Origin: Geminocystis herdmanii PCC 6308
GTDB taxonomy: Bacteria > Cyanobacteriota > Cyanobacteriia > Cyanobacteriales > Cyanobacteriaceae
DNA: 64,000 nt
NCBI RefSeq assembly: GCF_000332235.1
Contig: NZ_CM001775.1
Coordinates: 303,630-367,629 of the forward strand
Reading direction: 5' to 3'
Positions within the stretch are counted from its first letter, which is position 1. Every line of letters starts with the position of its first letter. Shown piece after piece: positions 43,957-53,032 of the stretch. Made by a program: the position numbers and the translations under genes. Below the pieces are notes generated by a model. That model saw nothing but the letters and a program-made list of their open reading frames with translations, did no database searches and was not told the DNA's origin.

Positions 43957-45876
43957 ATGTTCCAAAAAAAATCTGATGCCATGAGTAAGCTAGTCGTGTT
44001 AAATTTGGGTGCGGGAGACTTAAATAAAGGATTCCCTTATATTACCGCTCAATTAAGGACAGATAATGGCGGATTTGAGCAATTTACTGGTAGTTTGCCC
44101 CCGAATCCAGAATTAGCAACACTCTACTATAATTGGCAAACCCTTTATCAAGCCTTACATCAGTGTTTTGATGTAGCTAGACGCAGACTATTTGAAGTGA
44201 AAGGGCAAGGATTAACTAATATTTCTGTCAAAGAATTTCAAGAACTTTGTCAAGAAATTGAAACAAAATTTAATCTTTGGCTAGAGTCTTCCAGTTTTTC
44301 CCCCATCGATAAAAAATTACGCACTAAATTAACTCCTGATGAAGAAATACAAATAATTGTGGAAACTAAAGATATTATTTTACATGGTTTTCCTTGGCAT
44401 TTATGGCATTTTTTAGAAGATTATCAACAAGCAGAAATAGGCATTAGTACCCCTGAATATAGTTTAATAAATATTAGTAAAAAATCGAGAAATAAGTTAA
44501 GAATATTAGCTGTGTTAGGCCATAGTGAAGGTATAAATATAGAACTCGATCGAGCCTTAATTCAAGAAATTAAAAATGCAGAAATTACCTTTTTAGTTGA
44601 GCCTAAATCAGCAGAATTTCATCAAAAATTATGGGATGAAGAAGGATGGGATATGTTATTTTTTGCAGGGCATAGCCACACGGAAAATCATCAAGGAATT
44701 ATCTTTATTAATCCGAAAGAAAGTCTAACTATTAAAGAATTAAAAACTGCTTTAAATCAAGCCATTAAACAAGGATTAAAACTAGCTATATTTAACTCCT
44801 GTGATGGTATCGGATTAGCCCAAGAATTGACTAAATTAAACATTCCCCAAGTCATTGTTATGAGGGAAGGAGTACCAGATTTAATTGCCCAAGAATTTTT
44901 GAAATATTTTTTAACCGCTTTACAACAAAATAAATCCGTTTTTTGTGCTTTAAGGGAAGCCAGAGAAAGATTACAGGCATGGGACAAAGACTTTCCGGGA
45001 GGAAGTTGGCTACCGATGATTTGTCAAAATTTATCAACTTTTAATCTGGAAATAAAATTACAAGAAAGTCTTAAAATTTTTCCTAATTTATCCGTTGATT
45101 TTTGGCATAAAAATAATGATATTGATTTAGAAAATACTATTTTTTATAAAAAGATAAAAGAGACAAATTTATTCGTAAAAATAATCGATATTACTACCTT
45201 AGATGTTGACGTGATCGTCAGTTCCGATGATAATTATTTAAAAATGGGTGGTGGTGTTTCCGCTTCTATATTGAAAAAAGGAGGCAATAGTATTAAAGAA
45301 CACGCCTTAAAATTTGCACCGATAAAATTAGGGGATGTAATCATGACAAGTGCTGGTAATTTGTCAGCAAAATATGTTTTTCATGCCGCAGTTTTAGACT
45401 ATGAATTATATTATCATGCTCGATCGAAAAAACCAACTATTAATATTGTTCAAGAAGTCACAAAAAAATGTTTAAAACTAGCGGAGTCAGTTAATGCCCA
45501 ATCCATTGCTTTTCCTGCTTTAGCTACGGGTGTAGGAGGACTTCCTCCTGAACAATCTGCTCTTGGTATCATGATTGAAATTATGAAGGTTTTGAAATCA
45601 AATACTTCTCTGAAAACTATTATTATTGCTCTTTATGGACATCAAAATAGTAATGTAAATACCATCAAAGAAATTAAAAATCATTTTTTGAATCAAGTTT
45701 CACACTTTATTGACATTTATCAACAAATGGAAACTCGTTATGAATTATTAAAGGATTTAGAAAATATTTTTAGTAGTTATGATATTAAATTAGCCAGTGA
45801 TATAACATCTCAATATCAAGAAAAATTAACGGAAATTATGAATCAATATATAGATAATATAAGTAATGGAGAATGA
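43957..45876 (+). CDS. CHAT-domain protease fused to a macrodomain
   Basis: 639 residues; Met9 (MSKLVVLNL) is an equally good start. N-terminal segment with VLNLGAGDLNKGFP and a helical part is typical for cyanobacterial CHAT proteins. The caspase-like CHAT domain (about 130-360) carries the putative catalytic pair His239 in FFAGHSH and Cys282 in FNSCDGIGLA. A macrodomain follows (about 403-568): DITTLDVDVIVSSDDN, MGGGVSASILKKGG and AFPALATGVGGLP, with SSDDN in place of the usual NAAN, so ADP-ribose binding may be altered. A helical tail of 70 residues ends the chain. CHAT proteases cut partner proteins in defence and cell-death systems; macrodomains read or erase ADP-ribose. No partner gene is adjacent. 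The stop codon lies inside a heptamer array. Confidence 0.85.
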   Translation: MFQKKSDAMSKLVVLNLGAGDLNKGFPYITAQLRTDNGGFEQFTGSLPPNPELATLYYNWQTLYQALHQCFDVARRRLFEVKGQGLTNISVKEFQELCQEIETKFNLWLESSSFSPIDKKLRTKLTPDEEIQIIVETKDIILHGFPWHLWHFLEDYQQAEIGISTPEYSLINISKKSRNKLRILAVLGHSEGINIELDRALIQEIKNAEITFLVEPKSAEFHQKLWDEEGWDMLFFAGHSHTENHQGIIFINPKESLTIKELKTALNQAIKQGLKLAIFNSCDGIGLAQELTKLNIPQVIVMREGVPDLIAQEFLKYFLTALQQNKSVFCALREARERLQAWDKDFPGGSWLPMICQNLSTFNLEIKLQESLKIFPNLSVDFWHKNNDIDLENTIFYKKIKETNLFVKIIDITTLDVDVIVSSDDNYLKMGGGVSASILKKGGNSIKEHALKFAPIKLGDVIMTSAGNLSAKYVFHAAVLDYELYYHARSKKPTINIVQEVTKKCLKLAESVNAQSIAFPALATGVGGLPPEQSALGIMIEIMKVLKSNTSLKTIIIALYGHQNSNVNTIKEIKNHFLNQVSHFIDIYQQMETRYELLKDLENIFSSYDIKLASDITSQYQEKLTEIMNQYIDNISNGE

Positions 45877-45909
45877 AGAATGGAGAATGGAGAATGGAGA
45901 ATGAAGAAT
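45868..45909. repeat. GGAGAAT heptamer array at the CHAT-macro stop codon
   Basis: Six units of GGAGAAT/GAAGAAT begin within the last three codons of the CHAT-macro gene, and the array supplies the TGA stop. The same unit follows minE. The gap to 46160 holds only a few more such units (ATTTTCC type near 46130). Confidence 0.8.
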
Positions 45910-46160
45910 TAAATTAGAGTGTTAGATTTATTCATAAAAATTATAAGCAAAGGCTCATGAAATTTAGAATAATCGCTTTAGCAAATTTAAACGATAAGCC
46001 TTGAGATTGCTTCATGTCGATAGGGATGAATCAACGATGCTAAGTCAGATAATTCTCATTAGACTTCTCCAAAAATTAAAATCGAAATCATTAATTTTAT
46101 ATAGTTTATTATTATTAATTGTTAATTTTCCATTTTCCATTTTCCATTCTCAATTTTCCA

Positions 46161-47555
46161 TTAATTTAGCTCTCTTACATCGGAGACTTTACCATTAATA
46201 GCGGCGGCGACAACCATAGCAGGGCTCATTAATAATGTGCGCCCTTGGGCTGATCCTTGACGACCTTTAAAGTTACGATTAGAGGATGATGCACTAATTT
46301 GATCTCCTTGTAATTTGTCAGGATTCATTGCTAAACACATAGAGCAACCGGGCTCGCGCCATTCAAAACCCGCATTCAAAAAGATTTCGTGTAATCCTTC
46401 GGCTTCGGCTTCTTGTTTTACTCTTTCTGAACCGGGTACGACAAAGGCTTTTACATTATTGGCTACTTTATGCCCTTGTGCCAGTTTCGCCGCTTCTCTT
46501 AAATCGCTAATTCTTCCATTAGTACAACTACCAATAAAGCATACATCGATCGATGTGCCTTTGATGGGTTGCCCCGGTTGCAGTTGCATATATTTAAAGG
46601 CTTCGATCGCAATCTCTTTGTCATTTTCTGGTAAAGTTTCAGGCATGGGTAAAGATTCATTGATACCGATACCCTGACTAGGAGTGATTCCCCATGTTAC
46701 CGTAGGTTCAATGTCACTGGCATTGAAGGTGACAATATCATCATATTCGGCATCGGCATCACTACGGATACTTTCCCACCATGTCACCGCTTCTGCCCAA
46801 TTCTTGGGGGCAAAATCTCTACCTTTGAGATAATTGTAGGTGACTTCATCGGGGTTGATATACCCACAACGAGCGCCTCCTTCGATCGACATATTACAAA
46901 CTGTCATGCGTTCTTCCATGTTCATATTCTCGAAGGTTGTACCAGCGTACTCATAGGCATAACCCACACCGCCATTTACCCCTAATTTGCGGATAAGATG
47001 AAGGATAACGTCTTTAGCATATACTCCCGTAGGTAAAGCTCCGTTTACCTCAATTTTACGCACTTTTAACTTAGTTAACGATAGGGTTTGAGAGGCTAAC
47101 ACATCTCTTACTTGGGATGTACCGATACCAAAGGCGATCGCACCAAACGCTCCATGGGTGGAAGTATGAGAGTCACCACAGGCGATCGTCATACCCGGTT
47201 GAGTCAAACCTTGTTCGGGAGCAATTACATGGACAATACCTTGATTCCCAGAGTTAGTATTATAAAATTTAATACCGTTTTCCTTAGTATTATTTTCTAA
47301 GGCTTGAATCATCTCCTCTGCTAAAGTGTCGGCAAATGGACGAGCTTGATTTTCTGTGGGTACAATGTGATCTACGGTAGCAACAGTTCGATCGGGAAAA
47401 AGTACTTTAAGATTACGTTCTCTAATCATAGCAAAGGCTTGAGGGCTAGTTACCTCATGTATCAAATGTAAGCCTATAAATAATTGAGTTTGTCCTGATG
47501 GTAGAGTACCAACGGTATGTAAATCCCAGACTTTATCAAATAACGTTCTTTTACT
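46161..47555 (-). CDS. leuC: 3-isopropylmalate dehydratase large subunit
   Basis: Isomerises 2- and 3-isopropylmalate in leucine synthesis as a heterodimer with LeuD. About 464 residues from [14 protein letters not shown]; a longer frame to 47591 would add twelve. Aconitase-type 4Fe-4S ligands are all present: [10 protein letters not shown] and [12 protein letters not shown] near the C-terminus. [12 protein letters not shown] and [13 protein letters not shown] are typical of the family. leuD is not adjacent, as often in cyanobacteria. Confidence 0.97.
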   Translation of the reverse strand, partial: SKRTLFDKVWDLHTVGTLPSGQTQLFIGLHLIHEVTSPQAFAMIRERNLKVLFPDRTVATVDHIVPTENQARPFADTLAEEMIQALENNTKENGIKFYNTNSGNQGIVHVIAPEQGLTQPGMTIACGDSHTSTHGAFGAIAFGIGTSQVRDVLASQTLSLTKLKVRKIEVNGALPTGVYAKDVILHLIRKLGVNGGVGYAYEYAGTTFENMNMEERMTVCNMSIEGGARCGYINPDEVTYNYLKGRDFAPKNWAEAVTWWESIRSDADAEYDDIVTFNASDIEPTVTWGITPSQGIGINESLPMPETLPENDKEIAIEAFKYMQLQPGQPIKGTSIDVCFIGSCTNGRISDLREAAKLAQGHKVANNVKAFVVPGSERVKQEAEAEGLHEIFLNAGFEWREPGCSMCLAMNPDKLQGDQISASSSNRNFKGRQGSAQGRTLLMSPAMVVAAAINGKVSDVRELN

Positions 47556-47780
47556 CATATCAATTTTATATATAGCAATCCTAATTTTCATTATCCTTGA
47601 GAAATGACGATTTTAGCAATCACAAATCAATAATGAGATTAGACTTCTTGCACAAGTCGAGTAATAGGTAATGAATAAGACTTTTTGAGCAACCTCTAAT
47701 TATTGTTGATTTTCTAGGAATTTGAAAATACTGCTAAGATTAAAATTGTTTAGTTCCTTTAATTATTAGTTTTAAAAATA

Positions 47781-48650
47781 GTGTTGTTTCGTAATTCTTT
47801 ATTATCTATTATTACGGTTTTTAGTCTTTTCTCCTTTTCCTCTCCTTTAAAAGCTCAAGCATTATTACCCTATACTCCTGAATTAAATCAAGATTTTTTT
47901 GATGAATATGGTTCGCAGTTGTTACAGGATGCTGTGCAATTAACCCGTTTTCGAGAGTATGAATTAGCTGTGGCAAGGGCGAGATTAGCGGTACAATTGT
48001 CTCCCCATCGTTATGAATCTTGGTTTATTTTGGGTACTTTAGAAATTCAAGACAATAATCTTGATGGTGGAGTTAAAGCCTTACAAGAAGCGAAAAGACT
48101 TGCACCAGAACAAGCTGATGTGTTATTTTCTCTGGGTAATTCTTATTTTCAGGTGGGAGATTATGAATCTTCTGTCAAGGAAATACAAGCGGGTTTGAAG
48201 TTAAATAAAGAAATTCCTCAGTCTTATTTTGATTTGGGTAATGCTTACTATAGGTTAAGTAAATATTCTGATGCGATCGAATCCTATCAACAAGCGATCA
48301 AATTAGAACCTCAATTTTGGCCTGCTATTAACAATATCGGTTTAGTGGAATATGAACAAGGAAAAATCAATGAAGCCTTAGAATCATGGCGTAAAGCCTT
48401 AAAAATTGACGAAAATCAAGCTGAACCAACGTTAGCTATCGCAGTAGCCCTTTACCGTCAAGGAAAAAGGGAAGAAGCCCTAAATTTAGGACAATCTGCC
48501 CTTAAAATGGATAATAGCTATGGCAGTATGGCATTTTTAAAGGAAAATCTTTGGGGGGATAAGTTATTAGAAGATACTCGCAAATTCTTTGCTAATCCAG
48601 AGATTGCCCCTTTAGTGAAAAAAGAAACTCCTGAAAAAACGGCGGAGTAG
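47781..48650 (+). CDS. Exported TPR-repeat protein
   Basis: 289 residues starting at a GTG, or a TTG directly behind it. Signal peptide MLFRNSLLSIITVFSLFSF with cleavage probably after LKAQA. Residues about 50-245 form at least five tetratricopeptide repeats (SWFILGTLEIQDNNLDGGVK, SYFDLGNAYYRLSKYSDAIE, and so on) that form a protein-binding superhelix. Similar thylakoid-lumen or periplasmic TPR proteins assist photosystem or membrane complex assembly; the partner here is not known. Confidence 0.85.
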   Translation: MLFRNSLLSIITVFSLFSFSSPLKAQALLPYTPELNQDFFDEYGSQLLQDAVQLTRFREYELAVARARLAVQLSPHRYESWFILGTLEIQDNNLDGGVKALQEAKRLAPEQADVLFSLGNSYFQVGDYESSVKEIQAGLKLNKEIPQSYFDLGNAYYRLSKYSDAIESYQQAIKLEPQFWPAINNIGLVEYEQGKINEALESWRKALKIDENQAEPTLAIAVALYRQGKREEALNLGQSALKMDNSYGSMAFLKENLWGDKLLEDTRKFFANPEIAPLVKKETPEKTAE

Positions 48651-48736
48651 GAATCGACTTTCTTCAAATCGTCATCAAGATAACCATAATCAACGGAGTC
48701 TAGTTTTATTGTAGAGAAAATAGGAAATAAAGGTTT

Positions 48737-49150
48737 ATGAACGCATCTGAACAAGCAAAAGGATTACAAATAACTACTAAAATTGCCGCTATTGTTAACT
48801 TATTTAAACAATATTTTCCCGACAGTAAAGCCGATCTCAACCCTTGGCATAATGATCCTGATACTATTAATTTAGTTGATCCAGATTCGATCGATATTGC
48901 CTTTCATTTCCCCGGTTGGAGTCGTAAAATCCAAAGTCGCAGTATTTTACTACAAATAAGATTTCATCAAGACTCCGTAGATCAACAACAGCGTTTAATT
49001 GGCATTGAAACCGCTGGATTTAATCATACTGGGGAAGTGTGGAGACTTTCAACGGTGGATAATTGGCAACTAGAGGGTAGAAATTTACCCACGGAAGAAA
49101 TTAGGGAAAAACTGAAACAATTTTGTCGAGAGATATTTCAATTATTTTAA
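48737..49150 (+). CDS. Conserved cyanobacterial protein of unknown function
   Basis: 137 residues, soluble. An N-terminal amphipathic helix (ITTKIAAIVNLFKQYFPDS) is followed by an antiparallel beta region (DIAFHFPGWSRKIQSRSILLQIRF) and a C-terminal helix ending REIFQLF. The pattern looks like a conserved orphan family of cyanobacteria, but I cannot name it. It is co-directional with the TPR gene, 86 bp downstream, and with the DUF5331-like gene after it. Confidence 0.6.
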   Translation: MNASEQAKGLQITTKIAAIVNLFKQYFPDSKADLNPWHNDPDTINLVDPDSIDIAFHFPGWSRKIQSRSILLQIRFHQDSVDQQQRLIGIETAGFNHTGEVWRLSTVDNWQLEGRNLPTEEIREKLKQFCREIFQLF

Positions 49151-49213
49151 AAAATTCTTAGGGGTTGAATATTATTTCGCCCCTATTTTACCCAAAATTA
49201 TGATCACAATATT

Positions 49214-49660
49214 ATGGAAAATTTTGAAGAAATAAAGAAAAGATTAAAGAAAAAATGGTTGCAATATTATAAACATAATCGCAAATGGATTAATAAATAT
49301 TGTCAAGAAAACTGTTTTGTCTCCGTGCAAGGCTCTTTAGAAGGAGAAACATGGGGAACTGGAGAACGTAGTTTGGATGATAAAAGATTCTCAGAAGTTC
49401 ATCCTCCTAGTGAATTGATTATCGGAGTAATCACCGCTTTAGAGCCTCTTTTAGCTCAATATTGGTTAACTGCTTTTGTGGATTTGTATGCCAATAAAGA
49501 GAAAATACTTGTGGCTTTAGGGTTAAATTTTGATCCTGAATTAGAGTTAAAAAAAATTGAACAAAAAAATTGGGAACATCAACAATTAGTCATCGAACCT
49601 GAGATAATTTTAGATGATCATAATTTAACAGAAAAACATTATTTATCTACAGAATCATAA
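49214..49660 (+). CDS. DUF5331-like protein, paralogue 1
   Basis: 148 residues. The family signature seen four times in this window is here KKKWLQYYKHNRKWI at the N-terminus and LVALGLNFDPELELKKIE in the second half. Between them lies a variable region (SELIIGVITALEPLLAQYW). The function is unknown. Three other paralogues sit between chlN and chlL (60320-61835). This copy has an extra acidic C-terminal tail. Confidence 0.75.
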   Translation: MENFEEIKKRLKKKWLQYYKHNRKWINKYCQENCFVSVQGSLEGETWGTGERSLDDKRFSEVHPPSELIIGVITALEPLLAQYWLTAFVDLYANKEKILVALGLNFDPELELKKIEQKNWEHQQLVIEPEIILDDHNLTEKHYLSTES

Positions 49661-49778
49661 GTGACATCCTCTTGTGCAAATAAATTTGGACGGCGATTCA
49701 TCCCACGCCGTAAACACGTTAAAAGTTGATTAAGAATTGAAAATATAAGAAGGGAAAGGAATGTTCTCTCCATATTGT

Positions 49779-49917
49779 CATGCTGTTTCTAACCATACTT
49801 GTTTGTCATATATAATATTTTCCATCGCTTCTTGTAGGGTATAACCTTCTAAATCTTGAATAATTACAGTATATCCTTCCTCATTTTCAGGATAAAATGT
49901 TAATTTGATAAAAATTA
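49779..49917 (-). pseudogene. Remnant of a HicB-type antitoxin
   Basis: On the minus strand the frame IKLTFYPENEEGYTVII, QDLEGYTLQEAMENIIYDKQ ends WLETA-stop. It follows the HicB pattern but lacks the usual GCITQGD segment and has no ATG start. No HicA gene is next to it. Most likely a decayed antitoxin. Confidence 0.4.
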
Positions 49918-49929
49918 CTATACTTTATA

Positions 49930-50346
49930 ATGATTAAGCATATCAAATTATTATTACTAATTTTGATGATCAATGGCGGTTTATTCGGTTGTTTTAATAC
50001 TAAAAAAGCTGAATGTAATAAAATTGTAGAAATTAGTAATCAATTAGCAGAAGTAACTCAGTCTAATATGAATATAGAAGATACGAATAAAGTTTTAGAA
50101 ATGGCGGATAAGTTCGATCGAACTGCCCAAGAAATATTCGATAAAAAAATTAAGGATCAACAATTAGAAGAATATAGCAAAAATTTAGGTATAATTTATC
50201 AAAAATATGGCGAATTTACTAGAAATTTTATCACCGCTTTTGAAAATAAAAATACAGAAAATGCTATTTTATCTAAAGAACAATTAATGAATTTATCTCA
50301 AGAACAAGAAAATCTTGTAAATAATCTTAACAATTATTGTCAATAA
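49930..50346 (+). CDS. Small lipoprotein of unknown function
   Basis: 138 residues. Signal sequence MIKHIKLLLLILMINGG with lipobox GLFGC (Cys21), so it should be lipid-anchored. The mature part is helical and highly charged, with a coiled-coil-like pattern (about 30-130) and two further Cys (29 and 137) that could form a disulphide. The family is not recognised. Confidence 0.7.
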   Translation: MIKHIKLLLLILMINGGLFGCFNTKKAECNKIVEISNQLAEVTQSNMNIEDTNKVLEMADKFDRTAQEIFDKKIKDQQLEEYSKNLGIIYQKYGEFTRNFITAFENKNTENAILSKEQLMNLSQEQENLVNNLNNYCQ

Positions 50347-50398
50347 AATTAGACAGACATAAATTTAATTAGGGGTTGCTGAAAAAGTCTTTTGATGA

Positions 50399-50604
50399 AC
50401 CTCAGATCGATGCAAGAATGTTTGATAAGGGCAGGTTTCAGGTTGCAGGTTTCAGCGGTAATTTTCAGAAGATTATATAATTCGATCAAATAATTGAAGA
50501 TAAAAAAATCAATTAGGATATATTTTTTGTCAATTCTTTAACCCTTTCCGATACCTGACACCTGACACCTTTACAGCACCAAAAATTTTATGGTTCACTC
50601 AGGT
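50399..50604. mobile_element. Non-autonomous inverted-repeat element, copy D (nested)
   Basis: 206 bp, starting ACCTCAGATCGATGCAAG and ending ATGGTTCACTCAGGT, nearly identical to copy B. Flanks are TTTGATGA at 50391-50398 and 50605-50612, i.e. a 7-8 bp target duplication. The target is itself a copy of the GGGGTTGCTGAAAAAGTC-TTTTGATGA repeat (50370-50398), so this is a nested insertion. Confidence 0.9.
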
Positions 50605-50689
50605 TTTGATGAGGGTAGTCGAACCATCACCATTTTTCTTGATCTAGATCTAATTCAAGTTAACAAAGCAAAGCTTATGGTGATCATTC

Positions 50690-51028
50690 CTATCCGTCAA
50701 GTTTGGAATGTACCAACATTTGCATACCGATAGGTTGATTAACCAGATTAGCAATTACAGAACATTTGACCTTAAATAAGAAAAAGATATTGCCTAACTC
50801 ATTGCTGAGAGTCTCGAAATTTCCTTGCCCCTTAGCGATGATCAAATCAGCTTCGGCAAAGCGACGACGAAATTCTTCACTGCAATCATTTAAGATCGTA
50901 CCCGGTGCATCTGAACCATTGTCGATCGTATCTACAATTCGATCGATCCCCACTGTTTCCACGTCACCAAGAGTTGCATCATTGAGAACAGGAGCACCTC
51001 GGACAACGAGGGTAACTATGAGTAAGTT
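50690..51028 (-). pseudogene. 3' fragment of a DUF89 (ARMT1-like) gene
   Basis: About 112 codons open to the stop at 51029-51031, in the same frame as the rhodanese gene before it. The sequence LLIVTLVVRGAPVLND and DLIIAKGQGNFETLS, IFFLFKVKC matches the C-terminal third of DUF89 damage-control phosphatases, which carries an Asp-containing metal site and the GQGNFE motif. The N-terminal two-thirds is missing. A GTG at 50962 is the only plausible internal start. Likely non-functional. Confidence 0.75.
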
Positions 51029-51508
51029 TTATATAACAGGAAAGCCCTTCACATTATCATAATTGAGCAAATGCAACGTCATCACTCCCATAGAAGAACG
51101 ATAACCTGTCGAACAGTACAGCACCACAGGGCGATCGCTAGGAATTTTATTCAAATTTCGAGATAGTGTACGCAATGGAATATTTATGGCACTAGGGATA
51201 TGACCAGAGCGGTACTCAGAAGGCTCTCGAACATCAACCAATAAAGGTTGACTGTTTGCCATCAAATCTTTTAATTCTTCCACATTGCCGATCGTGTAAT
51301 ATTCTGATGGCATCGACATGAGATAGCGATCGACAGCAACGTCCAATGTGGGATACCCTTGCACACTTGACAGAACATTCGTTTCAACTATTGGATTTGA
51401 TAAAGTGGAAATTTCTGATGCCATCAAGTTTGGTTCAAGATTAAAAAAGAAACAAAACGACAAAATGAATCCGAGTAGTAGAATTTGGATCGACTTTTTA
51501 AACTTCAT
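51029..51508 (-). CDS. Exported rhodanese-like protein, C-terminally truncated
   Basis: 159 residues. A signal peptide (MKFKKSIQILLLGFILSFCF) is followed by a rhodanese domain at about 70-159 with the DVREPSEYRSGHIP motif and active-site loop YCSTGYRS (Cys132). Sulphurtransferase or persulphide carrier in the periplasm or lumen. The chain stops at DNVKGFPVI, where rhodaneses usually continue for another 10-20 residues, and a DUF89 fragment continues in the same frame. A deletion probably removed the end of this gene. Confidence 0.8.
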   Translation of the reverse strand: MKFKKSIQILLLGFILSFCFFFNLEPNLMASEISTLSNPIVETNVLSSVQGYPTLDVAVDRYLMSMPSEYYTIGNVEELKDLMANSQPLLVDVREPSEYRSGHIPSAINIPLRTLSRNLNKIPSDRPVVLYCSTGYRSSMGVMTLHLLNYDNVKGFPVI

Positions 51509-51556
51509 AAATTTTTCCTAAAAGATTTTTCTCAATTCCCTAGCACCAATCAATTT

Positions 51557-52219
51557 TTAGGGGTTAACTGAATCTTGAATTACCTTTTTCACATCGTCTG
51601 GAATAAAGACAGCATACATTCCCCGTAAGTCCCCAACTTTGAAGTTATACGCCAAATCTTGAGGATAGCCATCTTGGACAAACTGAGGACGGCTATCTTT
51701 CAAACCGTGACAGACTAAACAAGTGGCTTCTACATCTATACGGCGGTAATAGCGTGTTCCTGTCTCCTGATTAATTGTTTCTCTGTCCCAAAAACCGATT
51801 AGCTCGGAGTTTTGTTCAAATTTTGCCAAAGCTATCTTGTCATGTAGATTATTGGGAGCATGATCGGGATTACGATATTTATTGGCAATTTGTTTCACCT
51901 GCCAACCATTTTCTTTACTGAGTTCCATAGCTTTCATGCCCACAGGACGACAAACCTCCTTCATGGTCTGTTTTGTTGGTACTTCAGTACTTCCTTCTAA
52001 GGTTGAAGCTAAACCAGTTCGCATGGCATCTAAAGTCTCAATTTCTTGAACTGCGTGTACTAATTCATCTGGATGGGGAATAATGGGAGCGGCTAAAACG
52101 ATCGCAGGACTCCAAACGATCGAAAACAAACTGAAACTAATCAGCACAAAAAGTTTCACAGGGATGCTTAAAACAAGGTGATGTAATTTTTGAAAAGATT
52201 TCTGAATCAGATTTAGCAT
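51557..52219 (-). CDS. Tll0287-like (DUF3365) c-type haem protein
   Basis: 220 residues. Signal anchor at about 18-43 (LFVLISFSLFSIVWSPAIVLAAP), with export likely after LAAP. A single haem c motif CLVCH (Cys167, Cys170, His171) lies in the DUF3365 domain, known structurally from Tll0287, which has a PAS-like fold with one covalent haem and suggests a redox or gas sensor role. It is 48 bp upstream of the rhodanese gene on the same strand and probably co-transcribed. Confidence 0.85.
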   Translation of the reverse strand: MLNLIQKSFQKLHHLVLSIPVKLFVLISFSLFSIVWSPAIVLAAPIIPHPDELVHAVQEIETLDAMRTGLASTLEGSTEVPTKQTMKEVCRPVGMKAMELSKENGWQVKQIANKYRNPDHAPNNLHDKIALAKFEQNSELIGFWDRETINQETGTRYYRRIDVEATCLVCHGLKDSRPQFVQDGYPQDLAYNFKVGDLRGMYAVFIPDDVKKVIQDSVNP

Positions 52220-52494
52220 AAATTTCTCATGTCTTAGTTTAATAAAAATCTATTTATATAATTAATGGTTTTTGTATTTTAAGTATTATTATATAGAGAT
52301 AGTTTAACTTCACCTAAATCTTAGCTTTCCTCGCTCAATATGTCTGTACGTTATCGTACCGTATTATTATTTCTTAATATTTAACTCAGATTTTGCACTG
52401 ACGTTGTTAATTTTTAATTCTCAATGGTTATTTTTGCTCTTATTATTTGTTGTTAAAGTAAGAAATTTAATAGTAATATATTAAAATATCACTA

Positions 52495-52830
52495 TTATAA
52501 TTTTTCTAATTTAAAGGATAATCCACAGGTACAATGTTCTTTAATATCGATATTTTTAAACTGAAACCCCCCTCCCATTAAATCTTCTATATAATCTATG
52601 GTTAAATTCTCTAAATATTCATAGTGAGTTCGATCGATCACAATCGTTACATCTAAATCAGGGGATATTGTGTGATCATTTTCTTCTATTTCTTGAGCAA
52701 AACTTAATTGATAAACATAATCTTTACATCCTCCTTTTTCTATTTTTATTCTCACATAGGAAGTATCTAAATCATAATTATTTTTGAGTCTTTTTAGTTC
52801 TTCGATCGCAGTTTGTGTACAATTTATCAT
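52495..52830 (-). CDS. IscA/SufA-type iron-sulphur carrier
   Basis: 111 residues of the HesB/IscA A-type family, delivering Fe-S clusters to apo-proteins. The three family cysteines are present: Cys35 (KGGCKDY) and Cys100/Cys102 (EHCTCGLSF). Normal size. The Cys-Thr-Cys-Gly replaces the commoner Cys-Gly-Cys-Gly. Alone on the minus strand; the region 52220-52494 upstream of the haem gene holds nothing else recognisable. Confidence 0.88.
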   Translation of the reverse strand: MINCTQTAIEELKRLKNNYDLDTSYVRIKIEKGGCKDYVYQLSFAQEIEENDHTISPDLDVTIVIDRTHYEYLENLTIDYIEDLMGGGFQFKNIDIKEHCTCGLSFKLEKL

Positions 52831-52862
52831 AGTTAGGGGTTGGTTAAAAAGTATTTTGGTGA
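52829..52862. repeat. Single end of the AGGGGTTG repeat
   Basis: AGTTAGGGGTTGGTTAAAAAGT and TTTGGTGAAGG is a diverged end of the family seen at 43445 and 50370. It lies directly upstream of the IscA-type gene. Confidence 0.45.
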
Positions 52863-53032
52863 AGGGGAGGTGTTAGGTTTTAGGTTATAAAGTCGCTTCG
52901 ATTTCGGTTATCGACTTCCACTGAGGGTTAGTCGAAGTGTCGTAGTCGAGACAAAATACAGAGAATACGATCGCACTTTAGCCGTGTAATTTACTACACT
53001 TTAAGTTATGGATGAACATCTCAAATAATTAT

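Noticed and set aside
46001-46198. 65-codon frame beside leuC
   Set aside because: It consists of ATTTTCC-type repeats and the complement of the leuC end; no start context or family.
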